A DNA stretch of 64,000 bases from Curvularia sp. ZM96. Lineage: Eukaryota > Ascomycota > Dothideomycetes > Pleosporales > Pleosporaceae. Numbering within the stretch: the first letter of the stretch is position 1; each line of letters starts with the position of its first letter. The notes under the pieces are model-generated. The model searched no databases. It saw only the letters and a program-made list of their open reading frames with translations, and was not told the DNA's origin. The translations under genes and the position numbers were made by a program. Location: positions 186,001 to 250,000 of the forward strand of contig JAJGBQ010000002.1 in NCBI GenBank assembly GCA_022457065.1. The letters run 5' to 3'. Shown one piece after another: positions 46,201 to 56,024 of the stretch.

Positions 46201-48531
46201 CTTCAAAGCGCCTTCTGGTCAGATCAAACACGTTCCACAAATCCGTCTTCACTATCACGCGCTGTTATGGATATGGAACAAATAACCAACATTTATTCGC
46301 CTACGATTTTCTACAGGTACAAGCCATCAGCAGATAATTTTGAACCCGACGAAAGAGATGGCGAAATACAGTCTGTCAGGTCTGTACCTGATGATATTGG
46401 CTCCCTGGCAGAATCTGTTCAAGAGATGAGGGATTATCGACAGGCTGCCGTAAGTTACATAGTCAAGACGTTCGTCGATGACTCGGAACTCTTATCCCTA
46501 TATCAAGAAGCGATTCACTGCATGGACGGAGCAAGATTTGTGAACAATAATCGACGCTTGCTGAAGAGGTTCTTTCTGGATCTACGCGATGAGGGACGTG
46601 CTGCTTCTCAGGAGCTTGCGGTCCAATTCTTGAGGTCACGAAGCACGAGAACCCATATCTCATCGGAGATTCACCGTCTCCTTATGCCCTCAGGCCAAAC
46701 TCTCGGTGAAAAAGTCAACCTCATGCTAAAGCAGGAACAAGGGAATATCTCTATGCTTGAACGTTTCATGAACGAAAAGGACCTGGTGCCGCAGCAACCA
46801 CCACAGATCGCTAGGGAAGAACTTAGTGAAAAAAGCGAAGAAAGCGAAGACGATGAGGATCTGAGTGGTGATGAATCTAAATTCAAAATTGGCGATGATA
46901 CTATGCAACCGAGATTAGCAGACAATGCTAGATTCCTCATCTCCGGGCGACCGTTCCGCCTATATAAACAGAATGTGCGCACATTCATCCAACCTGTGCA
47001 TCCTACAGCCGACGCACAGAAGAGTCCGCACGACAGTATCTGCCAAAATGGAACGATGGAAAGTGACTTGCCTGGCCTTGGCTACGATATCGACTTTCCG
47101 AGGGGATTCAGCGCTTACGTCCAGGATATGTGCAAAAGAGGCATTGAGCATGTTGCCGGTTGCCGGTTGTCCTGGTGGCCTCTAACAGAACCAGAAGACG
47201 CGTTAGAACCACATCACATTCGAGTATACTCTATGCCTTTCGTACGTTCAAGCATCCTTTCAAGCCTAAGCACCGAACCAAGTCAGTCCACTAATCAAGT
47301 ATCAGCGAGGTCGGCGTTTTTATGACGATATTCCAAAATATCTTGCGGAGTCACTGTTTCCCAGACTTTCAAACGAACTCGTCTCTAGGCCAGAATACAA
47401 GGGGAGATTCCTACGTCGCAAAGCCATTCTCCTCCATAATACAACTCTGATGCGCCTTCTCCTGAGTCACTACGCGTCGAAGCCCAACACGGACCCCGCT
47501 AATCAAAGTAAGCAAGCTGGCAAATAGTATAGAATGATTTACAAGACCCAAAGCTAAGGCACAATAGATATGCTTGGAACGCGGAGGCACACCCACTCGG
47601 TTACTGAATCGTCGTATAGCGGCAGCATCAGCCCACAACTCGAGGTCTCTCAAACGGCAGGAGGGAAGAGTGCTACGAGCCAGTCTAGTATGCATACTGG
47701 CCGCTCGAACAAGAAGCCGAGGAAGGGAAAGCTACGCAAAGCAGCCACTGATAGCGGTATGACTGATACTCCTCGAAATGATGTTGGTGAAGAAGGCCCT
47801 GTTCTATTCCTCAGTCTTTATACTGGGTCGAATGAGTCAATCGCACGGACAGTCGTACCAGGCACAACCGATCAATCGACTTTCGAATGCCTTTTTGAGG
47901 CTTACCGAAGTATTTCTTCGGGATGGTTTAAATTGAAGCGAGTGACCGCAATCAAATTTTTCCGCGTACGTTCCAAAGGAATCTAATTTCCTATCGCTTG
48001 AATCCTCACACGATAGAATGCTCAGCTAATATCGTTCAGTTCCACAGTTTTCTATTCAAAGAAGCGCTAAACTTCTATTACGTCGACATACACCAGGACA
48101 AGGAGCGATATCCCGAAGTAAGCGACCCTGAATTTGAAGAATATCACTATAACCCTCGGCCATGGCCATCAGGGACCCCATACCCCAGCCACGAGGTCTG
48201 GCACTATTTTATGCACCCAGAAGATTGCGGGACCTCTACAGAACTGAAAGAAATGCTCCCCACACGGTCCAAAGGTCCCATTGAAGCTCGTAGCAGAGCT
48301 TTTGGGTTGCATATTGAGGAGCGATACTCTGCCCTGGCTATTCTTATCCCCTCGTCTATCATGCTCTTGATTACTCTCAGTGCTACACTCTGGTTCATAC
48401 CATCCTGGTTAAAGGAGCATCCCGAAGATCTACAGAATGCGACAATTCCATTGATGGCTACCTTTACGGTCGTGGGGGTTATCGTTCAATTGTTAGTCTC
48501 AGTCTCTGTATTTAGATTGACCAACGTTTGA
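43245..48531 (+). CDS. NB-ARC-TPR receptor fused to a C-terminal two-helix membrane region
   Basis: I reconstruct six exons: 43245-43350, 43407-43557, 43632-47241, 47306-47507, 47568-47965 and 48040-48531. All introns are 56-74 nt with good donors, and every junction keeps frame, giving about 1652 residues. Intron 2 splits the P-loop. Residues 36-75 hold the linker (ERPETPPQPS). NB-ARC follows, with P-loop GLGGVGKS (about 81-88), Walker B WLLVVDNADD (about 157-166), VLVTSRT (about 195) and HMPLALVQAAAYI (about 251). Residues 507-926 are ten near-identical 42-residue TPR units. Beyond about 960 there is a separate conserved fungal region (SVRSVPDDIGSLAES, SYIVKTFVDDSELLSLYQEA, SWWPLTEPEDAL), ending in two predicted membrane helices (about 1587-1609 and 1624-1648). 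That region is normally a stand-alone protein of unknown role. An internal start near 46267 could yield it separately. No stop interrupts any domain. Confidence 0.75.
44893..46152 (+). repeat. ten tandem 126-bp TPR-coding repeats
   Basis: Each unit encodes a 42-residue TPR (GK YEEAEAMHRQTLA--EKVLGHEHP-TL-SM-NLA). DNA identity between neighbours is very high, with most variation at a few codons (the pair after TLA, the residues after HP, the SMHN/SIGN/SRYN/SMND positions and LAQ/LAL/LAE). Such arrays can change copy number by unequal exchange. Confidence 0.9.
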
Positions 48532-48639
48532 ATTGCGTTGAAAATGAGAAGAGATCTGAAGAAAGGAACTTTCGCTGGTTTATGCGATATTACTTTCTCT
48601 ATCCTTTAGCGATGGAAGATGTAGCTTCACTTGAGCTGC

Positions 48640-49125
48640 GTCAGACAGTCTACTAGCAGAAGCAGAGGCGCTAGAGGCATGGGCACCGATGCTGCTTAAG
48701 CAATGTGGTATGCAGGCAAGATGGGCAGTATGAAATAGTGATGGAAATAGGCTCAAAGCCTTCTAATTAGAGATTCTGGAGGTAAAAGAGAAGGTGCTTG
48801 CTCGTAAGCATTCAGACACACTAGAGAGCATGAGCAACTTGGCGGAAGGAGAAGGTACTCGGGCATGAACACCCAGATACTCTGACAAGCTTGTGCTGTC
48901 TTGCTCGTCTCCTCACCCACTGGCGCCGCTACAACGAATCCCTTGTTCTGTACGAGAGAGAGCATGCGCTGGGTACGAAGCTGTACTTGAGAAAGACCAC
49001 CCGACCACACATGCGTGTCGCTAGTATGATGCTGACATGCTTGCATCGTACAAGCAGCACCAACTTGCTGTTTTTCCTACAATCACGGGTAGCATTCAAA
49101 GTGCACGCACAAGCAAAGGGTCGAA
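48640..49125 (+). pseudogene. decayed TPR remnant
   Basis: Broken frames contain recognisable TPR strings (LLTHWRRYNESLVLYE, and gaaggtgctt/catgaacacccagatactctgac at DNA level). Stops and frameshifts occur throughout. The arrangement mirrors 17728-17964 in the opposite orientation, with the anonymous repeat adjoining. Confidence 0.5.
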
Positions 49126-49159
49126 GCTGCTGCGAGGGCTAGTATGGACATTAGGAGCT

Positions 49160-49845
49160 CAAAGTCGTCAGTGAGATGAGGACGAAAGAATCTGTGTATC
49201 TGTACTTGTTGCTAAGTCAATTTCGATGTTGCAGCAGTACTGTATATAAGCCTCTACTTCTACTATCCGCTCCCAAAGCAGGCGTGCGTTGAGTCTAGTG
49301 CGGCGTTTATGCAAGTATTCGAGCACGAGCGAGTCATGCTCAGCCTTAGACAGAGCCATCTAGCTAGTGGCTAAGCTATGCTCGCGAGACAAGGGTCCGA
49401 CGTTAGCGCTCATAGAATACCACTAAGCCTCTTACAGCCTTTCCGTACGATTTGCAAGTAGCGCGCCTTCGCTGTCAATCCTGCTCTGCCGATCAATATA
49501 CCTACACAACAGCGCCACGACTAAGGATGCTATAGCACGTCTCTCGGGATATAATCTTGACATATCTTTGTATAGTCTTATAGACCTTTAGCTATATGCA
49601 TATAACCTCTAGTCCATCCGAGGTCGACCGAGCTAGAGGTGCTATACGCGCCGGCAGCGAATTATGGTATTGCTGGTCGCGCAAGAGTTACCTTGCAAAG
49701 AGATAAGTTATAGGTGATGTTTGAGGATCAAAGTCTCTATCCCGAGATTCTGCACGTTCCTTAGCTGTGGCTGCATTTGTTATGGTGAATAGTATGGCTG
49801 GCATGCCGGCACGCAGGGTTTTTCGCCACACGTGGAGGGATAGTA
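49160..49845 (-). repeat. anonymous dispersed repeat, copy C
   Basis: Inverted relative to copies A and B. On the minus strand it opens with tatccctccacgtgtggcg and gtgccggcatgccagcc, followed by the same landmarks. A further isolated terminus-like motif lies at 51208-51235 (minus strand). Confidence 0.6.
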
Positions 49846-50088
49846 ACTGCATAGCAGAGATAATCTCGCAATACATACTCTAAATTTTTCCCTATATCTT
49901 AGCTTAGTGCCTTTGATGTAGTCATGCAGTCTTTGTTGGTGTTGTGGAAAGAAGAAAAGATCACATTTATGCTATTCACAGACTCTACCTGCCCTCTCCC
50001 AGAGCGTTGCTACTCCAGATTTGCTTAAACCCTGCAAGAACAGTGTCTTCCGCCTCTGGCCTGGTGTTGTTGTAGAACTCGATATCTA

Positions 50089-50424
50089 TCAAAATGTCAC
50101 TCTCCCGCCAGCCACGTGCATAGCGCACCAGCACGTGCATCGAAGTTGTAAGTCCCGGAGCAACATGCCATCGTCATATTCGTCGGCATCTGAGGTATCG
50201 CTGCCCTCGTCTGTGTCACTAATCTCACCACTGCTATCAGATGCATCAGACGCGTCGGACTCCTCGCTGTAAAAATATACCGAGTCCGAGTAATCAGAGT
50301 CCCAAATGTCGTCCGAACTGTCCGTCACATCGCTCTGCCTTCTGTGATGAGATGGATACTCGGAGGGCGCACGCTCGGCGCCAGACCCCAAGTTAATCTG
50401 CGATGCGTCCCTTGTCTTACTCAT
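50089..50424 (-). CDS. hypothetical acidic Ser/Asp-rich ORF
   Basis: A 111-residue frame dominated by SDASDASDSS-like acidic repeats, ending in LRDLQLRCTCWC. A separate upstream ATG at 50549 opens a short acidic frame ending at a GTAAGT donor, so a two-exon model is possible, but no acceptor joins them cleanly. No domain is recognised. Confidence 0.25.
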   Translation of the reverse strand: MSKTRDASQINLGSGAERAPSEYPSHHRRQSDVTDSSDDIWDSDYSDSVYFYSEESDASDASDSSGEISDTDEGSDTSDADEYDDGMLLRDLQLRCTCWCAMHVAGGRVTF

Positions 50425-51564
50425 GTAAGCTTACACGGCCACTGACTTATCGTTGAACAGCTGCTACTTACATCCTCTAGATCGAGATCAGAGATATCGC
50501 ACTCTAGGACCGTGTCCTCAGCTAGCTGCTGCTCTGGGTTGGTCTGCATGATAGATAGGCTTAGAGTAGAGAGAGATGCTGCTAGAGATACTCAAGTGCG
50601 CTTTTATTATTCTTAGTGGGAATGCACTCTAGTCTTTATCATTTAGTCTGTGAGTAGAGAGGCTAGAATGGGCCCAAATGCTGAAGGTGAGCGCAGAGAT
50701 ATCTGAACCAATTCTAGCATCAATGGAAAGACCAAATGAGCTCTGTTGAGATTTTAGGTGTACTGAGCACCAAAAAAGGCTATTCATGTGTAGCAAGCTA
50801 AATATAGATGCGCGCTGCATCAGCTGCGCTGCTAGGCTGATTATATCGCTGTTCGGGTCTAAGAACGGCTAACAACACCAATTTTCGGTCCAAAGAAACC
50901 CTTTCTATCACATCGGTTCGCTTTCATGTCTTACACAGGGCTCTAATAAAGCCTTAGAGGTCCTACCTCATCATATAGGGTTTTGATGTAGTAGCTACAT
51001 TAGACTGAACCGTATATTCTTCGCGAATTATAGCTCCAATGACATGCGGATAGTCTAGTCTTATGTATTCAGTGACTGCTAATGGAGAATGCGCATCAAC
51101 TCAGTTAAGGTCCTTCTGTTTGTGAAAGAAATTCTTGTGTGCTGACCCAGCAAATTAGCTCGCTTGAATCACAGACATTTTCCAACTTAGTTGGTCAGTT
51201 CCGCCATGCAGGGTTTTCCGCCACACATGGGGAAATAGTACTAGTAGATCGGAACCAGCCAATAATATGACCTGTGCGGTTCTGTATGTTATTAGCGTAT
51301 TTTGGCCCACCAGAAATTCATGACACGCACAAGGATATTAATAGCGCATGCTTGAGTCATCGAAAAGGCCTCAGTGATCAATAGTCAAACACTAAATGTC
51401 ATCTAGCTTAGTCTTCCAAACTCAGCGAGGAAAAAGGAAGCCATTTCACTCATGGCTATGTCTTACGTCCCATCGAACTTGGAATATGAAAATAGAATTT
51501 GTAAATTAAAATCAAAACCCGTAGGCAAAAGCGCGCTACTTGCTCATCGGCTAGCTATCCGCTT
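50425..51564. other. no supported gene
   Basis: AT-rich with short frames only. A single terminus-like motif of the anonymous repeat occurs near 51208-51235. No complete element is visible. Confidence 0.35.
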
Positions 51565-52107
51565 CTATGTCTGCCTATGGCGCCTTGGACTTCTCCGCAG
51601 CCCAACACGCTGCTTCAATAAACTCTTCTTAGCCTGTCCAGTTCTTTCGGGCAGGTCTATACGTATTGCAGACTCCAATTGCTTGAGGAGTGCTGTATCA
51701 CCTTCTACTCCGCTTGCCTTGACATGTGTATCAGGAACATTTGCGTCACTAGCTGTAGAACACTTGCGCTCTATGATATGTGCTGTGATCTCGTCAATGT
51801 TGGAGGTCTCCGTCAGTTCACTAAGGCAGCTATTGAACCTAGGACTCTCGACCAAGCCTAGCGCTTGCGCCTGAGAACTGTCCTGATTCAGAGTGTCGTC
51901 CCTCTCAGTGTGGAAGGTCTGATTGTCGTCTTTACGCAAGTAGGTTCCAGCATTGATAAGGAGTGCGGTTCGCATCTTATGAATATTTCCACGCAAGACC
52001 GCTATATCCTTCTGTTGTAGCCATAGAGAATAGTCTATGTCGTAAAGCCAGCAGTCATACGATGCGAACCAATCCGTAGGCTCGTGATCATGCTCTTTCG
52101 CACTCAT
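51565..52107 (-). CDS. hypothetical protein, 180 aa
   Basis: An uninterrupted frame from the ATG at 52107. It begins MSAKEHDHEPTDWFASYDCW and has a Trp/Tyr/Asp-rich N-terminus, a central polar stretch and a basic C-terminus (KKSLLKQRVGLRRSPRRHRQT). There is no signal peptide or membrane helix and no known domain. The biased amino-acid use and clean frame favour a real gene or a recent remnant. Nothing nearby suggests its role. Confidence 0.4.
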   Translation of the reverse strand: MSAKEHDHEPTDWFASYDCWLYDIDYSLWLQQKDIAVLRGNIHKMRTALLINAGTYLRKDDNQTFHTERDDTLNQDSSQAQALGLVESPRFNSCLSELTETSNIDEITAHIIERKCSTASDANVPDTHVKASGVEGDTALLKQLESAIRIDLPERTGQAKKSLLKQRVGLRRSPRRHRQT

Positions 52108-52878
52108 GTTGTTCTCAGATTCTTCAATCTAAGTGTATAAGCGGATAACACAGCTAGTACAGTAGATGGCTCACCTTAATCGGCTTCATTTATGAGAGCG
52201 TCGTCGACTTCTACTAAGGCGCATACAGTGCTAGCCTTCTAACTACGTGCAGAAAAGGGTTCTGGTAGGTAAAGGACAGTAACAAGGATAATAAGAATGA
52301 GAAGTAGTGATTGTTTTATCTAGAAGTGTACATCTGTATGATTTCGCCGTGCTATCATATGGGGAGGCATGTTTTCCCTAAAGCCCATTCGGTCTCTCTG
52401 TTGAGGATATTCATGTGGAGCTACTGCGTACTGCTACAAGTCCTAGAAAGGCTTAAGAATATTAATAGATCAAATAAACTGGGTATTCTCTGACTTAAAA
52501 TAACGGAAGGCTGTGTTAGCAAAACTGATGCTAAATGCTTACTTGATGCTGGGGTCATACTGGGCCCTTGTGGGGCCCATCTATGTAAGTTAGGACTTAC
52601 TATCCAGATCTGAACTAGCATACATGCTCACACAGCGCCCCATATCCTTGTTTGCTCACAATAGACAGATTAGCTACCATAAGCCTCAAGGTAGTGTAAC
52701 CTACATCAACAATATAATCTTTGGTAGTACAAATGGACTTCTGGCTCAGCTTCACCTTTCCGAGAACCATCCGCAATTCCCCAAACACACGCATTTAGTC
52801 ACTTTTCTATCGATTAGAATATCTAGCCACATTACTGGAAGTGAAGCACCAAGTCCTCCAATTGTACCGTTAGCTGCA

Positions 52879-54051
52879 ATGGCCTTTCGCAGGCCAAGAT
52901 TGGCACGTTGTACCCAATTCATTGATGAAGACAACCCAAAACTTGTGTTGCCATCGCTAGCCAGCAACCAAGAAGATTATAGGTCTCCTCCCCTGAGAGC
53001 ACCAGTGCAGATGCCAAGCTGGTTGAAAGCAGCGAATCACACGCAAACCAGAGATCTGTTCAGACCCTTTCGCTCCTTGAAGGAACGACTGTCAAGTCGC
53101 AGATGCGATCAGATATTCCAATTACGTCTGGATCGCTTTGGAACAAATACCAGTTTATTCACAAGCGCAGGCTTGGTGGATTGGTCATTGTTGTTTTCGA
53201 GTCATCAACCGATAACGACCACTACCTGATTAGAAGAATGAAAGTTGGAAAAGACGAGATCTTGTCGTTTCGCAAGCGATGGCTATCCCACGATAATCTC
53301 TCCAAGACGCATGAAGTCTTTGAAGATGGGGGAAATTTCTACTGTGTAATGGAGTCTGCAGTTGTTACTCTTCTACATGTTTGTCGCTGCCCTGAATATC
53401 CAAACGAGGAACAACTGGTCGCCATCACAAAGCAGGTGGGAATGCGCCTCACGCAACTTTCTTTGATCACTGACGTAAACAGATGCTTACCGGGGTTGCT
53501 TACTTGGCCTCGGAGGGTCTTCTCCACACACGCCTAAGAATCGAAAACGTGGTCATTAGCGACGAAGGCGTGGTCAAGATTAGTAGGCCAGACGCTTGCA
53601 TAATAGAAATGCCGCCGTGCTGATATCGATAGACAAACTTGAATACTGCAAAACGGATCGCGACTCCTCGCTTAAGAGCGCGAAGGCTTTTGGGCGTACT
53701 GTCGTGATGCTCATGGCCAAGTCCGCCTACAAAAAAGGAGATATCACTGTGCGACCACAACACAGCTGGTCCGAGATGGCAGTGGAATTTCTGTCTGCAA
53801 CAAGAACTTGGACACCGGATGCACTTCTCCACGTATGATCTTCAGAACTGTGATACAGATATAGACTAACATGTCTATAGCACGATTTCATACATCAGGA
53901 GTCCAAGATCAAGGCACTAAAGCTACATGTGCAACTTGTTCAAGGAACTGCGCACATGGAAAATGATGAAGATAAGGATGATACGGATGATGATTATGAA
54001 GAGGACGAGGACACTGTGAACCGATACATAATGCAGCTGAAACAATCATAG
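52879..54051 (+). pseudogene. degenerate protein-kinase-like gene
   Basis: Segments in successive frames resemble a fungal kinase-fold protein. They are an N-terminal Pro-rich part from the ATG at 52879, SGSLWNKYQFIHKRRLGG followed by LIRRMKV (the VAIK-Lys region), YCVMES (hinge), VAYLASEGLLHTRLRIENVVISDEGVVKIS (catalytic loop region), and LKSAKAFGRTVVMLMAK with WSEMAVEFLSA (C-lobe). Introns at 53436-53482 and 53833-53880 are plausible. Frame is lost near 53095 and near 53610. The HRD and DFG motifs are not conserved, so even an intact version would be a pseudokinase. The last exon (53881-54051) ends in an acidic tail. Confidence 0.5.
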
Positions 54052-54353
54052 GGCAACCTACAATCGGGTGGCAAAGGGAGAGCTGAAATCCAATCGTGGA
54101 GTTATGTCAAGTAAAGAGAAATGTATACACTCCGGAAAAGCTTCACTCACTTGCACAGTCGTCAGGAATGATATTACATTGGAATACATACATGAAATTC
54201 CCACAACAATGATTGAACAAAAGAAGACGTTCATTCACTATTCCAGCAATGGACATTCGCAACAAACACCACCCCCTACTGTCATGACACCGCAATTGCC
54301 CTTAACAGATCTATTCAAAGCTACATTGAAATCTATAACCATGTGACAGTAGT

Positions 54354-55636
54354 TACAGCCACGCGTCAAAAGTTTCGCCTCGCTAGTGCCCCCACCACCC
54401 CTCCACCACCAACCATCAATATTTTGAACGCCTCTCACCACCGCGCTACTGCACCGATTCGCCTGGAAAATGTCTCAAGGTGTTCGCCGTGGCCCAAATA
54501 TGACAATACACAAGCAAAATAGCGCGGTAGGGATGTTGAGTGGTGGTTGCAGTGTAGCTGAAGTTGCTGCTCTTTCACCGTGATCCCTCCACCATCCGCT
54601 GCCTCTACCAAAAGTACTCCACCACCTCAACAACTTCAGATAAACCTCGCAGCGGCCGCCCCACGATACTATGGAGACATCAGAAGAGGCTGATCTATCG
54701 CGCAGCACATTGAGCGCCCAGAATGGAGTACAAAGACCTCATTGAAGCTGCAACTATAGTACAATTTGATGGAACACCTTCACGCCCACTCAGCAAGTTA
54801 ACGCTTTGTCGTATGCTCCGCAAGCTCAATATGGTCAGATATCGCTGCAAGTCGCGCCCAAAGATATCGCCACAACATGCTTGCAAGCGCCTACAGTTTG
54901 CTAGACGTTATCACCATGAACAGGAGTGGTGCTTCAGATATCTAGAAGAAAAATGGAAAAACGCACGATTACTCAAGTATCTACAGGTAAAATCAAATCA
55001 CAGATGGTATGGGCGCTATCTCGCTGGATGAACGTGGGCGTGGTCGTCGCAGTCCACTGGTGATAATGGAAAGGGACACTGATGCCGCTGGTGGTGGCTA
55101 CACCAGCCAAAAGTACATTCAAGTCCTTCGTAAAGGTCTTCTACTTTCATACAGGGCTTCTCAATTGCTTATGTAGGATAACGCGCGCATACACACCTCT
55201 AGAGTCGTCCGGACTTTTCTTGCTGATCACCAGATCACGACACTTGGCTGACCAGCGTACTCACCCGATCTCATCCCTACTGAGCACCTCTGGTGGTTGC
55301 TGAAATGGCGCATGAACAAATTCTACCCACAATATAACAATTACAGCCAAACCGAGGAACAGTGGGATGGCTTTTGTCGCGCTCTAGAAGACTGCTGGCG
55401 GAGGATACCACGCAGACAGATAACACATGATTACGCCAATGCCGCGCCACTTTGGGGCTTGTAGAGCTGCGTGCGGGTGGCAGACAGAGTACTAGTACTC
55501 AGGAGAATATTACATGTCTCAGAATCAAATTCCATGAAGCTTTGGTGGAGTTACCACTATCTATCATGGTTGTTTAGTTTTGGTGACCGTGGTGTTTCGC
55601 TTACTTGGCATGCGAAACTTTCGATCCAGTACTGTA
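54354..55636 (+). mobile_element. Tc1/mariner relic
   Basis: The ends read tacag...ctgta. Inner terminal repeats of about 45 bp are degenerate but aligned (left tcaaaagtttcgcct, right in reverse complement tcgaaagtttcgcat). The internal coding region is a broken DDE_3 transposase. The presumed TA target is part of the terminal tacag/ctgta strings. Confidence 0.65.
54470..55462 (+). pseudogene. broken Tc1/mariner transposase
   Basis: Recognisable pieces include an N-terminal helix-turn-helix fragment (GCSVAEVAALS), ISLDERGRG, DNARIHTSRVVRTF (second catalytic Asp), PAYSPDLIPTEHLWWLLK (third catalytic position with the usual PYSPDLNPIE-like motif) and the C-terminal LEDCWRRIPRRQI. Many stops interrupt it. 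One stop just before DNARIH replaces the usual Gln codon by a CAG-to-TAG change, which fits CpA-to-TpA repeat-induced mutation. Confidence 0.65.
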
Positions 55637-56024
55637 ACAAGTGGGATTTCTCTTTGGCGTAAATAGGCACCTTCACTAAATGCACTACCAGCGCTTCCTA
55701 TTTGACGATCTGATTGCGGGTCGCTCCTCGGTTTCTTGAGCTCGACCCTCTATCATGCCACATTATACTAGCGTGAGTGTATGAATGAGACTAAGTGTTC
55801 ACTTTTCTTAGTTTACGCAAGAGTCACGTTATCGTAGTCGTATTCCAACATTATCGCCATGATACTGAACCAATAATGACATCAATCTTGAGTCTCTTGA
55901 CACATCGACATATAGTGACCGCAATGGAAAAGCTTGGATCACCATATTGATTGATATTAATAGCCTACATTTGAGGATCTTGTACTTTTAGTATGCATCT
56001 ACTTACAGATCTTATAAACAAGAT
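55637..56024. other. AT-rich spacer
   Basis: No supported gene. It probably includes the 3' untranslated region of the DUF3723 gene. Confidence 0.35.
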
